Shown piece by piece: positions 8,296-18,696 of a DNA stretch of 64,000 bases. Under the pieces are notes generated by a model. It was not told the origin of the DNA. It saw only the letters and a program-made list of their open reading frames with translations, and made no database searches. Both the position numbers and the translations under genes were made by a program. Positions within the stretch are counted from its first letter, which is position 1; every line of letters begins with the position of its first letter. The DNA is from Micromonospora sediminimaris. Lineage in GTDB: Bacteria > Actinomycetota > Actinomycetes > Mycobacteriales > Micromonosporaceae. The stretch is taken from positions 248,001 through 312,000 of the forward strand of contig FOLJ01000002.1 in the NCBI GenBank assembly GCA_900112325.1, given 5' to 3'.

Positions 8296-8889
8296 GTGAC
8301 AAGGAGACGAGAGGGCGCGACGGCGGAACCGACCCTGATCGAGCGCGCCCGCCGCGCCCAACTGATCGAGGTCACCATCGAGTTGGTCGCCGACCGGGGC
8401 TACGCGGGCGCCTCACTGGCCGCCATCGCCGAACGCGCCGGCATCACCAAGGCCGCCGTGCTCTACCACTTCCCCACCAAGGCCGCCGTCGTACGCGCCG
8501 CACACGAACACGCCCTCGCCGCCCTCGTCGCAGACGTCGCCGGAGCGGTCGAGGCCGCCGACACCGCGAACCGGCCCGCCGCGTACGTCAGGTCGATGGT
8601 CGGGCACCTGCGGGAGCATCCCCGACACACTCGCATGATCATCGAGGCGATGGTCCACGACGACGGCGACCACGATCCGGCCGCCCGTTGGCGCCCCCTG
8701 GCCGAACTCATCGACGCGGCCCGGATCGCCCGTGGCGGCAGCGGCGACACCGACGTACGCACCACGGCGATCATCGTCGGTGGGGGCATCGACGCGATCG
8801 TCGCCGAGCAACTCCACGATCCCGACTACGACACGGCGGCGGCGGCCGAACACCTCGTCGAGATGCTCGACACCACTCTCGGACCGTGA
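8296..8889 (+). CDS. TetR/AcrR family transcriptional regulator
   Basis: A 197-residue TetR-family repressor with an N-terminal helix-turn-helix at about residues 39-62 (ASLAAIAERAGITKAAVLYH) and a helical effector domain. GTG 8296 lies directly behind a -10 hexamer, so no Shine-Dalgarno site is expected. Being divergent from the alpha/beta hydrolase with twin palindromes between, it most likely represses that gene and itself. It is convergent with the oxidoreductase, 21 bases away. Confidence 0.9.
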   Translation: MTRRREGATAEPTLIERARRAQLIEVTIELVADRGYAGASLAAIAERAGITKAAVLYHFPTKAAVVRAAHEHALAALVADVAGAVEAADTANRPAAYVRSMVGHLREHPRHTRMIIEAMVHDDGDHDPAARWRPLAELIDAARIARGGSGDTDVRTTAIIVGGGIDAIVAEQLHDPDYDTAAAAEHLVEMLDTTLGP

Positions 8890-8910
8890 CGACGCGCACC
8901 ACGCGCCAGC

Positions 8911-9885
8911 TCACGGCGTGATGACGACCCGCCGTCCGCGCAGCTCACCCTGCTCGATCATCCGGTGTGCCTCGGCGACCGCCGACAGCGGCATCCGTAC
9001 CGTGCCGCGTGGGGCCAACTCCCCGGCGACGAGCATCCGGTTGACGGTGCCGGCAGCCGCGGCCAACTCGGCAGTGGTGGCGCGGGAGATGACGAAGCCG
9101 GTGACCGTGCGATCGTTCAGGTAGAGGGGGCCGGCGGGCAGTACCGGCCTGGTGCGGGGTCCCGCCAGCAACACGATCCGGCCACGTATCCCGATCAGAT
9201 CGACGATCGATTCAAGATCGTTCCGTCCCGACGTGTCGAGGTACAGGTCGATACCGTCAGGGCACACCGACCTCAACCGACCGATCAGATCGGGCGCCCG
9301 GTAGTCGAGAACCTCCGCGGCCCCGAGTTGCCGGCAGTACTCGGCGTCCGCGGCGGACGCGGTGACCACGACGCGGGCACCAGCCGCTCTCGCGAGCGCC
9401 ACAAGTGCCGAGCCGACGTTTCCGCCGCCACCGCCCACCAACACGGTCTCCCCGACCCGCAACCGCCCGTGCACCACAAGACCCAGGTAGGCGGTAGCGG
9501 CAGGGTGCAGCACGGCCACCGCGACCGCCGGATCGACCCCCGCCGGAAGTCGGTACAGCCGATCCGCCGGCACGACGGCCTGCTCGGCGGAGCTGCCCTG
9601 CCGGCCGTCGTGCCCGAGGCTGTTGCACCACACCAGGTCACCGACGCCGAAGCCGCTCACACCGGGCCCCAGCGCCGTCACCCGCCCGACCAGGTCACGG
9701 CCGACAATGAACGGCAACGGCAACGGCGTCGGGTACGCCCCGGAACGCACGAAGGTGTCGACCGGGTTGACTGTCGTCGCCAGGACGTCGACGAGGACGT
9801 CGGTCGGACCGGGACGTGACGCCGGCAGATCCCCGTACCGGATTACGTCGGCCGGACCGGGACCCTCGATGTAGGCGGCACGCAT
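8911..9885 (-). CDS. Zinc-independent MDR quinone oxidoreductase
   Basis: A 324-residue medium-chain dehydrogenase/reductase of the NADPH:quinone reductase branch. The GroES-like domain opens MRAAYIEGPGPADVIRYGDL and includes TTVNPVDTFVRSG. The Rossmann domain has the glycine-rich nucleotide loop VLVGGGGGNVGSALVALARAAGA. Catalytic and structural zinc cysteines are absent, which separates it from alcohol dehydrogenases. It reduces quinones or enones with NADPH by family analogy. It is co-directional with the phosphoesterase upstream across 76 bases. Confidence 0.9.
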   Translation of the reverse strand: MRAAYIEGPGPADVIRYGDLPASRPGPTDVLVDVLATTVNPVDTFVRSGAYPTPLPLPFIVGRDLVGRVTALGPGVSGFGVGDLVWCNSLGHDGRQGSSAEQAVVPADRLYRLPAGVDPAVAVAVLHPAATAYLGLVVHGRLRVGETVLVGGGGGNVGSALVALARAAGARVVVTASAADAEYCRQLGAAEVLDYRAPDLIGRLRSVCPDGIDLYLDTSGRNDLESIVDLIGIRGRIVLLAGPRTRPVLPAGPLYLNDRTVTGFVISRATTAELAAAAGTVNRMLVAGELAPRGTVRMPLSAVAEAHRMIEQGELRGRRVVITP

Positions 9886-9961
9886 GCCGTCATTCTCGCG
9901 CCACGTGTTCGTCTTTCTCGCTCATTCACCGCCACCGCCGGGCACGGTCGTGCCGGACCGG

Positions 9962-10771
9962 TCACTCGGCCGACGGACGTGGTCTCGGCTGCCGGTGGTA
10001 CCTCGGTCCGGCCGGAGCGTGCATCGCGCCCCGGTAGACGCCGTGCCGCAGCTCGGAGACGTACCCATCCAACTCGGGCATGCCCAGCCGGGCCGCCACG
10101 GCCAACTCGGCCTCGAAGTCGTACGGCACGCGGACGAACTGGATCGAGAACGGCGCGTCGGCCGCCGCGTCGAGGACACCTTCGAGGATCACGTAGACCG
10201 GGGTCGGATCGCCCATCGCGTTGCCGACGCTGCCGGTGTTGAACAGGGTGCGGCGGTCCCGGTCCACCTCGTAGAACGGATCGTGGGTGTCGCCGTAACC
10301 CACGACCGTGGGCTCCGGTCCGTCGCCGGTGGCCGGGGTGTTGGCGAACATGCCGAGGAACTCGGCCTCGTCGTGGTCGAACCGGACCCGACGGTGCACG
10401 CTTGTCGCCGACGCGTGGAAGAGCCGCACCCGTCGCCCGCTGAGCACAAAGTCGTGGCTGAACGGCAGGCCACGCAGCCAGTCGCCCTGGCCGGCGGCGA
10501 GCTGTGCCAACCACCAGGCCATCGCCTCGTTGTCGTAGCTGCGGTCCGGGTCGGGGAGGAAGTCGTCCCAGTTGCCGAGGATGTTGACCTCGCAGCGCTC
10601 CCGACAGACCTCGATCACCTCGCGGCCACGCGGCCCCTTGCCGACGTAGTCACCGAGGTTGAAGATCCGCTCGATGCCGCGTGCGTCGATGTCGGCCAGC
10701 ACGGCCTCCAGCGCGGTCAGGTTGCCGTGGACGTCGGAGATCAGAGCGATGCGATCGAGGGACCGGGCCAC
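9962..10771 (-). CDS. Metallophosphoesterase (calcineurin-like)
   Basis: A 269-residue two-metal phosphoesterase. Motifs in order are ISDVHGN (D13, H15), FNLGDYVGKGP (D41), NILGNWDD (Asn/Asp pair), and later metal histidines in LFHASATS and GYGDTHDPF. This form resembles diadenosine tetraphosphatase-like and YfcE-like enzymes; the substrate is not readable. GTG 10771 starts right before the first motif. The frame stays open about 60 codons upstream, but that part is Arg/Pro-rich low-complexity sequence and was excluded. Confidence 0.88.
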   Translation of the reverse strand: MARSLDRIALISDVHGNLTALEAVLADIDARGIERIFNLGDYVGKGPRGREVIEVCRERCEVNILGNWDDFLPDPDRSYDNEAMAWWLAQLAAGQGDWLRGLPFSHDFVLSGRRVRLFHASATSVHRRVRFDHDEAEFLGMFANTPATGDGPEPTVVGYGDTHDPFYEVDRDRRTLFNTGSVGNAMGDPTPVYVILEGVLDAAADAPFSIQFVRVPYDFEAELAVAARLGMPELDGYVSELRHGVYRGAMHAPAGPRYHRQPRPRPSAE

Positions 10772-10821
10772 CGGCCGATCGTAGCCGCGACATTCCCCGG
10801 CGGTGGGGTGCGGCGGCCTGC

Positions 10822-11736
10822 CTACAACCAGCCAACCTCGCGCAGTTCGGCAAGCAGTTGCGGGTCGAGGTCGGCCGGTTCGAGTACGTCCCCAGCGGGT
10901 GGCGGTTCGATCGGCTGCCGCCGGCCGAACGAGTGGTAGAGAAACTGCCACTGACCGGCGCCCGCTTCCGCCTGGTCGAAGTGCAGCGTCAGATTCGTGA
11001 GCCGGCCCTGCGCGTCGAGGGTGGCGTCGAAGGGCATCATCGTGTTCGTCGCCGACAGTTCCCTACGCAGCTCGACGGTCAGGTGAGGATGCCGACGTAG
11101 GTCGAGGACACCACGAACGGCTCGTTCGGTGACGAGCCGCAGCTCGACCGATGTCTTCACCAGTTCCTGCAGATCGTCCGTCGCCTGCGTACCGATGAAG
11201 AGCGAGGAGTCCGCACCCAGCAGGCGCGGCAGGTCGACCGGTAGCCACCCCTCGGGGGGCTCCCCGAAGCCGAAGATCCGCATCCAACTCTTTTCGTCGA
11301 CGGTCTTGATCTCGATCCACTGGAAGTGGCCGGGTTGCCGAATGGGGAAGCGGATGGCCATGTCGCTCCGGCGTCTGGCCGGGTCCACCGTCATCTCGAC
11401 CGTCGTACTGACCGACGCTCCCTCGACGTCCCTGCGGGTCATGGTGAAACGTGTCGAGTAGGTGTCCTGGCCGACTTTCTTCGCACCCTCGTGCAGCCAC
11501 GTGTGGAGGTCCTGCTGCACCGCGCCTGCCGAAGGGCTCGGACCTGATGGTGGCGAGGCGGCGTCGGCACAGCCAGCCGCCAGGGCCAACGCGACAGCGG
11601 CACCTGCTGCCGCGGCCAACCTGCCCACTGCGCGGGCACCCGATCGCCCCAGCAACCGACCCGGCCCCGACCACACGCTGTTCAACAGGTTCTCCGTCCA
11701 GGCCCGGCTCATGATCGGCACATGGTGCCAGCTCAC
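10822..11736 (-). CDS. Putative lipoprotein, LppX/LprG-like
   Basis: A 304-residue exported lipoprotein. After an unusually long polar N-terminus (about 36 residues), a hydrophobic stretch ends in the lipobox LALAAGC, with Cys56 as the lipidation site. The mature domain has alternating strands and amphipathic helices (TTVEMTVDPARRRSDMAIRF), resembling the LppX/LprG or LolA-like fold that carries lipids in actinobacteria. GTG 11736 follows a GAGG site. It may be first in a co-directional run with the phosphoesterase and oxidoreductase. Confidence 0.75.
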   Translation of the reverse strand: MSWHHVPIMSRAWTENLLNSVWSGPGRLLGRSGARAVGRLAAAAGAAVALALAAGCADAASPPSGPSPSAGAVQQDLHTWLHEGAKKVGQDTYSTRFTMTRRDVEGASVSTTVEMTVDPARRRSDMAIRFPIRQPGHFQWIEIKTVDEKSWMRIFGFGEPPEGWLPVDLPRLLGADSSLFIGTQATDDLQELVKTSVELRLVTERAVRGVLDLRRHPHLTVELRRELSATNTMMPFDATLDAQGRLTNLTLHFDQAEAGAGQWQFLYHSFGRRQPIEPPPAGDVLEPADLDPQLLAELREVGWL

Positions 11737-11773
11737 CCAGACCTCGTCCAGACCGTCAGCCTGTCCGCACGCG

Positions 11774-11808
11774 CCGGGGGCCAGGCACCACCGGCGCCTG
11801 GCCCCCGG
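11774..11808 (-). terminator. Terminator of the glycoside hydrolase operon
   Basis: A perfect 13-bp GC-rich stem (11774-11786 with 11796-11808) and 9-nt loop lie just past the beta-helix gene stop and before the lipoprotein gene. Confidence 0.75.
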
Positions 11809-11816
11809 ATGCGGCT

Positions 11817-14513
11817 TCAGCTACGTCGACTCCACTGCTGGTTCGCGCCGCCGTTGCAGGACCAAAGAATGATCTTTGTCCCGTTGGCGGTGGCGGCGCC
11901 GTTGGCGTCGAGGCAGAGTCCGGACTGGACGTTGGTGATGGTGCCGTTGGCGTTGACGTTCCACTGCTGGTTGAGCCCGCCGTGGCAGTCCCAGATGATG
12001 ACCGTGGTGCCGTTGCTGGTACCCGCCCCGTTCGCGTCCAGGCACTTGTTGCCGTAAACGGTGAACTGTCTGCTCGCCGTGTAGGTCCACCGCTGATGCG
12101 AGCCGCCGGAGCAGTCCCACAGCTGCGTCTGGGTACCGTTCGTGGTGGTCGCGCCGGGGACCTCGATGCAGCGGCCGGACTGGCCGCCGACGAGCTGCGT
12201 GTCGGGCGTACCGCCGGTGCCCTGCCGCCGGACGAGAGACTTCGACTCGGCCGACCGACTGCCCTGCGCGTCGACGACGTAGAGCCGGTAGTCACCCGAC
12301 GACGTCGGCACCGCGATGGACGTGGCGTTGCCGTCTGCCCTGGTCATCGTCGGGCCGACGGCGAAGGTGGTGGTGCCGGAGGGGGCCAGCCACAGCGACC
12401 TGGTCGCATCGCCGCCGTTGCGGATCGGGATCGAGGACGTGCCGCTGCCGACGAACGTGCTAGCCGGTAGGACGTAGTCCTGCGTGGGCAGGTTGCGCGG
12501 CTGGGTGATGTCCCGGAACGAGTCCTGGAGCCCGGAGTTGACAGCGATTCCGTAGGCCGCCGCCGGCCAGACGTAGTCGGAGGAGACGAGGATGTCGTGG
12601 ATGGTGCTGTTGGGCAGGTTCTTGTTGGAGACCTTGTTGATCGGGCCGTAAGTCTGCGTGATGTGAAGGTCGTGCTTGCGCCCGAAGTCGTCTGAGTTGA
12701 TCATCCAGGTGATGTTCTTGTCCACGCTCAGGACGTTGTCCCGGAAGGTGATGAACGCCGAGCCCTCGTCCGGGTGGAGTCCGTACTTGTGGCCAGCCGG
12801 AACGCCCTGGAAATAGTTGTCGTGGATGACGGTGCCCGGCTGGCTGCCCAGCGTGTAGATGGGTGCCGTGTCACTGAGCCGCTGCACCGTGTCGATGATG
12901 TGGTTGTGACTGATGGTGTTGTTCTTCGCCGTGGTGGTCGGCCGGTTGGGCGCGATCGACCCTGAGGACCCGTCGAAGTTCCACCAACCCCAGCCCATCG
13001 TGATGCCCGCCCACGGGGCCTTCTCGATGCGGTTGTGCTGCACCGTGAGGGTGTCGGCGAAGTACGCCGCGACCGCGCCGTGCCCGTTGAACAGCACCGA
13101 GCTGTCGTGGATGTAGTTGTTCCTGATCTCGATGTTCTTCGGAAGCCCCTCGACCTGCGGCGGGTACTTCTCGCGGTTGCTCGACGTGTGATCGCCGATG
13201 TAGACGTGCTGCGGGTGACCCACGCTTATCGCCGTTCCGGCGATGTCGTTCGTGTAGTTGCCGATCAACTGCGTGTTCGTCACGTCGTTGACCAGGGTGA
13301 TCCCGTCGGCCCCGGTGTGCGCGATCCGGTTGCGCTCCAATCGGATTCCGCTGGCGTTCTGCAGGTGGATGATGCCGGGGGTGAGGTCGACGTTGCGGTA
13401 GTAGTAGACGTGGAAGTTGCCGCGCGCGTACGCCTGCGCGCCGAGATTGCCCTGCTGCGCCTGCTTGAACACCGAGCCGGCGACGTTGAACAGGTTCCAG
13501 TCGGAGTGCCGCACGGTGAGGCCGGAGAACGTGATGTTGCGCGCGTGGTTGCTGGTCGAGGTGCCGGCGACCCGCAGCACGGTGGTCACGTTGTTGGGCG
13601 CGAAGACCGACGCGGTGGACATGTTGTCGGCGCCGGCCTTGTAGTAGTAGAGCGTCCGGCTGGACTTGTCGAAGTAGAACTCGCCCGGCGAGTCCAGGAA
13701 CTCGTAGGCGTTCATCACCTTGTGGGTACCGTTGATCTGGGCGTTGCCGTTGAACGCCCCCTGCGCGATGGCGGCGCCCGGCTGCTGGAACAGCGCGATA
13801 CGACTCTGCCCGTCACCGCTCGTCGTCACCTGACGAACTCCCACGATGGCAGTGGTCCAGGTGGTGCCGGTCTCGATCTCGATGTCTTCCTGGTTGCGGG
13901 AGATCGACGGAAAATCGGCCGGGTTGTACCTCGCGCCCTCACACTGCGAGCCCGACTCCCACGCCCAGTCGGCCTGTCCCGCGGTGATGGTGTACGTGCC
14001 GTGGCAGCCCCCGGATGTGATCGTCTTGGCCGCCATGTGAGCCCGCTGGCCGTTCACGTAGAGCGCCCGCAGCTTGTTGGCCCGATCGAGCGGCGCCTTC
14101 CAGATGTTCCCGCTGTGCTGAGTCCAACCGGTCACCTGCACACCGGCCTCAAGAACCGGCGTCTCGTCGGGGTACGCGGCGTAGATCACCCGGTGGCCGT
14201 TGGCGCCGGAATCGCTCGCCCCGAACTCGATCGTGCTGCTCACCGGGTAGCTGCCACCGCGAAGGTAGACCTGGATGTCGCCGGTCATGGTCGCGGTCTT
14301 CGTGCGGACCACGTCCCGGGCGCGCTGTAGCGTCCTGAACGGTGCGGCGAGCGTGCCCGGGTTGGCGTCGTTTCCACCGGGCGCGACGTACAGCGTCTCC
14401 TGGACGGCAGCCAGGGCCGGAGCCTGGTCTGCGAACACGGCTGGCAGTGCAGCGGAGACAAACACCGCCAGCGCCAGTAGGGCACCTCTTCCGGCACGGA
14501 CAACAGATCTCAT
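11817..14513 (-). CDS. Secreted right-handed beta-helix protein with ricin domain (GH141-like)
   Basis: An 898-residue exported protein. It has a signal peptide (about 1-36), an N-terminal LYVAPGGNDANPGT segment followed by PFRTLQRARDVVR, then many parallel beta-helix turns (NITFSGLTV, IEIRNNYIHDSS, VQHNRIEKAPWAGI). A beta-sandwich linker and a C-terminal ricin/CBM13 trefoil of about 130 residues follow. The opening and turn pattern resemble GH141, a family with xylan- and fucoside-active members; catalytic residues cannot be assigned by eye. ATG 14513 has GGAGGGAG before it. It is last in the operon after the GH5 and GH10 genes, 105 bases downstream of GH5. Confidence 0.82.
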   Translation of the reverse strand: MRSVVRAGRGALLALAVFVSAALPAVFADQAPALAAVQETLYVAPGGNDANPGTLAAPFRTLQRARDVVRTKTATMTGDIQVYLRGGSYPVSSTIEFGASDSGANGHRVIYAAYPDETPVLEAGVQVTGWTQHSGNIWKAPLDRANKLRALYVNGQRAHMAAKTITSGGCHGTYTITAGQADWAWESGSQCEGARYNPADFPSISRNQEDIEIETGTTWTTAIVGVRQVTTSGDGQSRIALFQQPGAAIAQGAFNGNAQINGTHKVMNAYEFLDSPGEFYFDKSSRTLYYYKAGADNMSTASVFAPNNVTTVLRVAGTSTSNHARNITFSGLTVRHSDWNLFNVAGSVFKQAQQGNLGAQAYARGNFHVYYYRNVDLTPGIIHLQNASGIRLERNRIAHTGADGITLVNDVTNTQLIGNYTNDIAGTAISVGHPQHVYIGDHTSSNREKYPPQVEGLPKNIEIRNNYIHDSSVLFNGHGAVAAYFADTLTVQHNRIEKAPWAGITMGWGWWNFDGSSGSIAPNRPTTTAKNNTISHNHIIDTVQRLSDTAPIYTLGSQPGTVIHDNYFQGVPAGHKYGLHPDEGSAFITFRDNVLSVDKNITWMINSDDFGRKHDLHITQTYGPINKVSNKNLPNSTIHDILVSSDYVWPAAAYGIAVNSGLQDSFRDITQPRNLPTQDYVLPASTFVGSGTSSIPIRNGGDATRSLWLAPSGTTTFAVGPTMTRADGNATSIAVPTSSGDYRLYVVDAQGSRSAESKSLVRRQGTGGTPDTQLVGGQSGRCIEVPGATTTNGTQTQLWDCSGGSHQRWTYTASRQFTVYGNKCLDANGAGTSNGTTVIIWDCHGGLNQQWNVNANGTITNVQSGLCLDANGAATANGTKIILWSCNGGANQQWSRRS

Positions 14514-14618
14514 CTCTTCTCCCTCCGCTCCCGGGCCGCCACCGGAAGCCATTGACATACCGCGCCGCACGATGGGCACGGGCCCGGCCTCGGCGTACGC
14601 GCGGTCGGGTGTGCCAGG

Positions 14619-16061
14619 TCAGGCGTTCTGCACCTGCCACTTCTGGTTGTCGCCGCCCCAGCAGGCCCAGAGTTGGACCTTCAAGGTGGTGGTGTTCACG
14701 TCCAGGCAGAGACCGGACTGCACGCTGCGGATCGTGCCGTCGCCGCCGATCGTCCACCGTTGGTTGTCGCCGCCGTTGCACGCGTACGTGCCGACGACGG
14801 TGCCGTTCACCGTCCCCCGGTTGTACGCGTCGAGGCACCGCTGGCCGGCAAGAGCGGTGAGCTGCCCGCCGGCCGTCACGGTCCACCGCTGGGCGGCGGT
14901 GTCGTTGCAGGCGTACACCTGGACCTGGATGTTCGCGGTCGTCGCGCCGGGGATGTCCAGACACTGCCCGGTGCCGACGTTGCGCAACCGGCTCACCGGG
15001 TCCGGTGTGCCGCCGCCGGTCAGGCCCCAGGCGTACCGGAGGCGGTCGAGACCGCTGGCGTTGGGGGTGCTGAGGGTGAGGTTGGTGCCGGTGCCGTGCA
15101 GCTTCTGCATGGCGTACCAGTCGTCGCCCTGACCCGCGGTGACCTTGCCGCCCAGGGCCGGCCAGTAGATCGAGCCGATCCGCAGTTCCCGCAGCACCTC
15201 GGTGGTGGCGCGGAAGTAGCGTACGAAGTTGTCGGTGCTGGCGGTGTCGTGGTAGTTGAGCCCGGTGTCCATCGGCGCGCCGAACTCGTCCATCACGGTA
15301 CGGGCGGCGCAGGAGCCGATCGCGTCCCGCAGGAACGTCACCCACTGGTCGTAGGTCTTCGCGCCGCTGAAGAAGGTGTAGTGGTGCAGCGACACGATCG
15401 TCCCGTCGAGCCGGCGGTCGGCGCACATCGACTTGATGTCGGTGTTCAGGCCGGCGCCGCTGACGAAGACCCGGTGGCGGGGGATCGACGGGCGGGCGGT
15501 GAGCCAGTTGTTCACCACGTTCGCCCAGTCCGCGGCGCTGTGCCCGCCCGGCTCGTTCATCGGCTCGAAGTACACCAGGTCGTTGCTGCCGTACCTGGCG
15601 ACCACGGTGTTCCACATGGTGTTGAAGGCGGTGGTGTTGACGATCCGACCGCCGCTGGCGGCCACGCCGTCGTCCCAGTAGGAGAGGACGACCTTGAGGC
15701 CCTTCGCGGTGGCGGCGTCGATCGCGCCGGTGTACGCATTCCACCAGCTCGTACCGACGGTGTAGGTGTTGATCGGCAGCCGGACCGTGTTGGCGTCCAG
15801 GTTGTTCTGGAAGCCGGTGTAGATCGCGTTGGCCTTGGCCACCACCGTCGCATAGCTGTCGGAGCTGCTCAGGCCGTGCAGGACCAGCGGTCCACCGTGG
15901 AAGTTGTCACCCAACCTGGCCCAGTTGACACCACGGAACTGGCTGGTGTCGGCGGCGGCGGGTGCGGCACCGCCGAGCACGACAGTCGGCACCGCCAGGA
16001 GAGCGGCCAGGGCGCAGCTGAGCATCCGGCTCAGGTAGCGAGGTGAGCGGGATCGGAGCAT
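14619..16061 (-). CDS. Secreted GH5-type glycoside hydrolase with ricin CBM13
   Basis: A 480-residue exported enzyme. Signal peptide about 1-38. The GH5-like TIM barrel (about 40-345) begins FRGVNWARLGDNFHGG. The acid/base is E170 in YFEPMNEPGG and the nucleophile is E259 in VMDEFGAP, the two canonical strand-4 and strand-7 glutamates. Residues about 355-480 are a ricin-type trefoil. The substrate could be cellulose, mannan or a xylan side chain; operon context favours plant cell wall. ATG 16061 follows AAGGGA. It lies 43 bases downstream of the xylanase in the same operon. Confidence 0.9.
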   Translation of the reverse strand: MLRSRSPRYLSRMLSCALAALLAVPTVVLGGAAPAAADTSQFRGVNWARLGDNFHGGPLVLHGLSSSDSYATVVAKANAIYTGFQNNLDANTVRLPINTYTVGTSWWNAYTGAIDAATAKGLKVVLSYWDDGVAASGGRIVNTTAFNTMWNTVVARYGSNDLVYFEPMNEPGGHSAADWANVVNNWLTARPSIPRHRVFVSGAGLNTDIKSMCADRRLDGTIVSLHHYTFFSGAKTYDQWVTFLRDAIGSCAARTVMDEFGAPMDTGLNYHDTASTDNFVRYFRATTEVLRELRIGSIYWPALGGKVTAGQGDDWYAMQKLHGTGTNLTLSTPNASGLDRLRYAWGLTGGGTPDPVSRLRNVGTGQCLDIPGATTANIQVQVYACNDTAAQRWTVTAGGQLTALAGQRCLDAYNRGTVNGTVVGTYACNGGDNQRWTIGGDGTIRSVQSGLCLDVNTTTLKVQLWACWGGDNQKWQVQNA

Positions 16062-16104
16062 TGGCGTTCCCTTCTGCGCGGTGCCGACTGTCGCGCTCAT
16101 CAGC

Positions 16105-17582
<1,478 letters not shown>

Positions 17583-17907
17583 ATCGCCCGGCGACTCACG
17601 TGCTCGTTGGGGCAGACCACAAGAGACGACACAACGCTACGCATCGATGGCAGTGAGATTGCCACAAAGTTACGGGGTGCTCAAGAAGTTCAGCCCAAAG
17701 ACCGGAAAAAGAGCAGGTAAGACAAGTACGTTGGATCGGCCGGACAGCTCGGCCGCGATGCCTCCCGATCGATGGGAGTCACAGCTTGATGATCCGCAGC
17801 GGCGAGCCACACCAGTTGCACCACCACCGTCGCGTGCAATGTGCACGTGAACATCAGCGACACTGAGCGGCCGGCGGCCGGCCGTTGATGTGGCGGCGGA
17901 CCGACCC
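17583..17907. other. Gene-free stretch upstream of the xylanase operon
   Basis: About 325 bases between the GH10 operator and the terminator of the broken DUF4760-like gene. It should contain the xylanase promoter. I see no convincing reading frame, repeat or RNA gene in it. Confidence 0.4.
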
Positions 17908-17940
17908 CGACCTCCTGACCCGCCCCGGGTCAGGAGGTCG
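17908..17940 (-). terminator. Hairpin terminator of the frameshifted gene
   Basis: A perfect 15-bp stem (17908-17922 with 17926-17940) with a 3-nt loop lies ten bases past the stop at 17950. Confidence 0.66.
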
Positions 17941-17949
17941 CGGTGGTCG

Positions 17950-18568
17950 TCAGACGGAGCCCGCCGAGCTGACGTCGCGTTCGCTGGCCGAATCGGCGGC
18001 CGGCGCCTTCCCAGCCGCGTCGCCCGCCCCGGTCGCCAGGCCCAGGTCGGCGGGATAGCTGTCGAACCGGCGTAGGCCCAGCTTGCGCACCGCAACCGAC
18101 CACGGCGTCTCGGTGGCGAGCACGGCGAGATGCCAGATACGACTCCCCGCGGGCCGCCCGCTCGGCGAGGATGTACGACTCCAGGACGCTCCACGCCTCC
18201 CGGGCGCGGAAGCCACCTGTGCCGATCAACAGCGCCGGGTCGACGACGTTGAAGGCCAGCATCTGACCCAGGCCGTTGTAGTACAACGCGATCCGGTTCA
18301 CATGCTTGCGGGCGTCGGACGGAAGATCGCTGACCCGCAGCTCCGGCGAGCACCTGGCCCTCAGCTCGGTGAGCACGAACTGCTGGCTGTCCAGGAAGGC
18401 GTCGCTCATCCGGTCGCGGGTGAGCAGCTCGATCGCGACAAGGGTGTGGTTCGCGCTCTGCGACAGCCGCAGTTGCCGGAGCGCAAAGAACACCGAGACC
18501 CCGACGGTGATCACCGAGACCGCGGCCACGACCGCGTTCGTCACGATCGCAACATCCATGGCGGTCAT
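17950..18568 (-). pseudogene. Frameshifted membrane-anchored DUF4760-like protein
   Basis: From ATG 18568 or 18559 the protein opens MDVAIVTNAVVAAVSV with one N-terminal transmembrane helix, then FFALRQLRLSQSANHTLVAIE and a helical cytoplasmic domain. This is the pattern of DUF4760-type proteins, an uncertain family call. At the run of four Gs on the minus strand (18145-18148) the frame breaks: removing one G joins AERAARG to SRIWHLAVLATETPWS in the next frame, which reads on to the stop at 17950. Without the correction the first frame runs into Arg-rich nonsense. It is either a real one-base insertion or a sequencing error. Confidence 0.66.
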
Positions 18569-18696
18569 CGTACGAAGACCACTCCACCGGGCCGCCGATT
18601 CCGCGCTTCCGGTTAATGCATTGATACAAGTTGATGTAGTGTTGGACACGCTCCCAGACTGCGTACTCCATTCCACCTGCTCAAGGAGCTGAGAAC

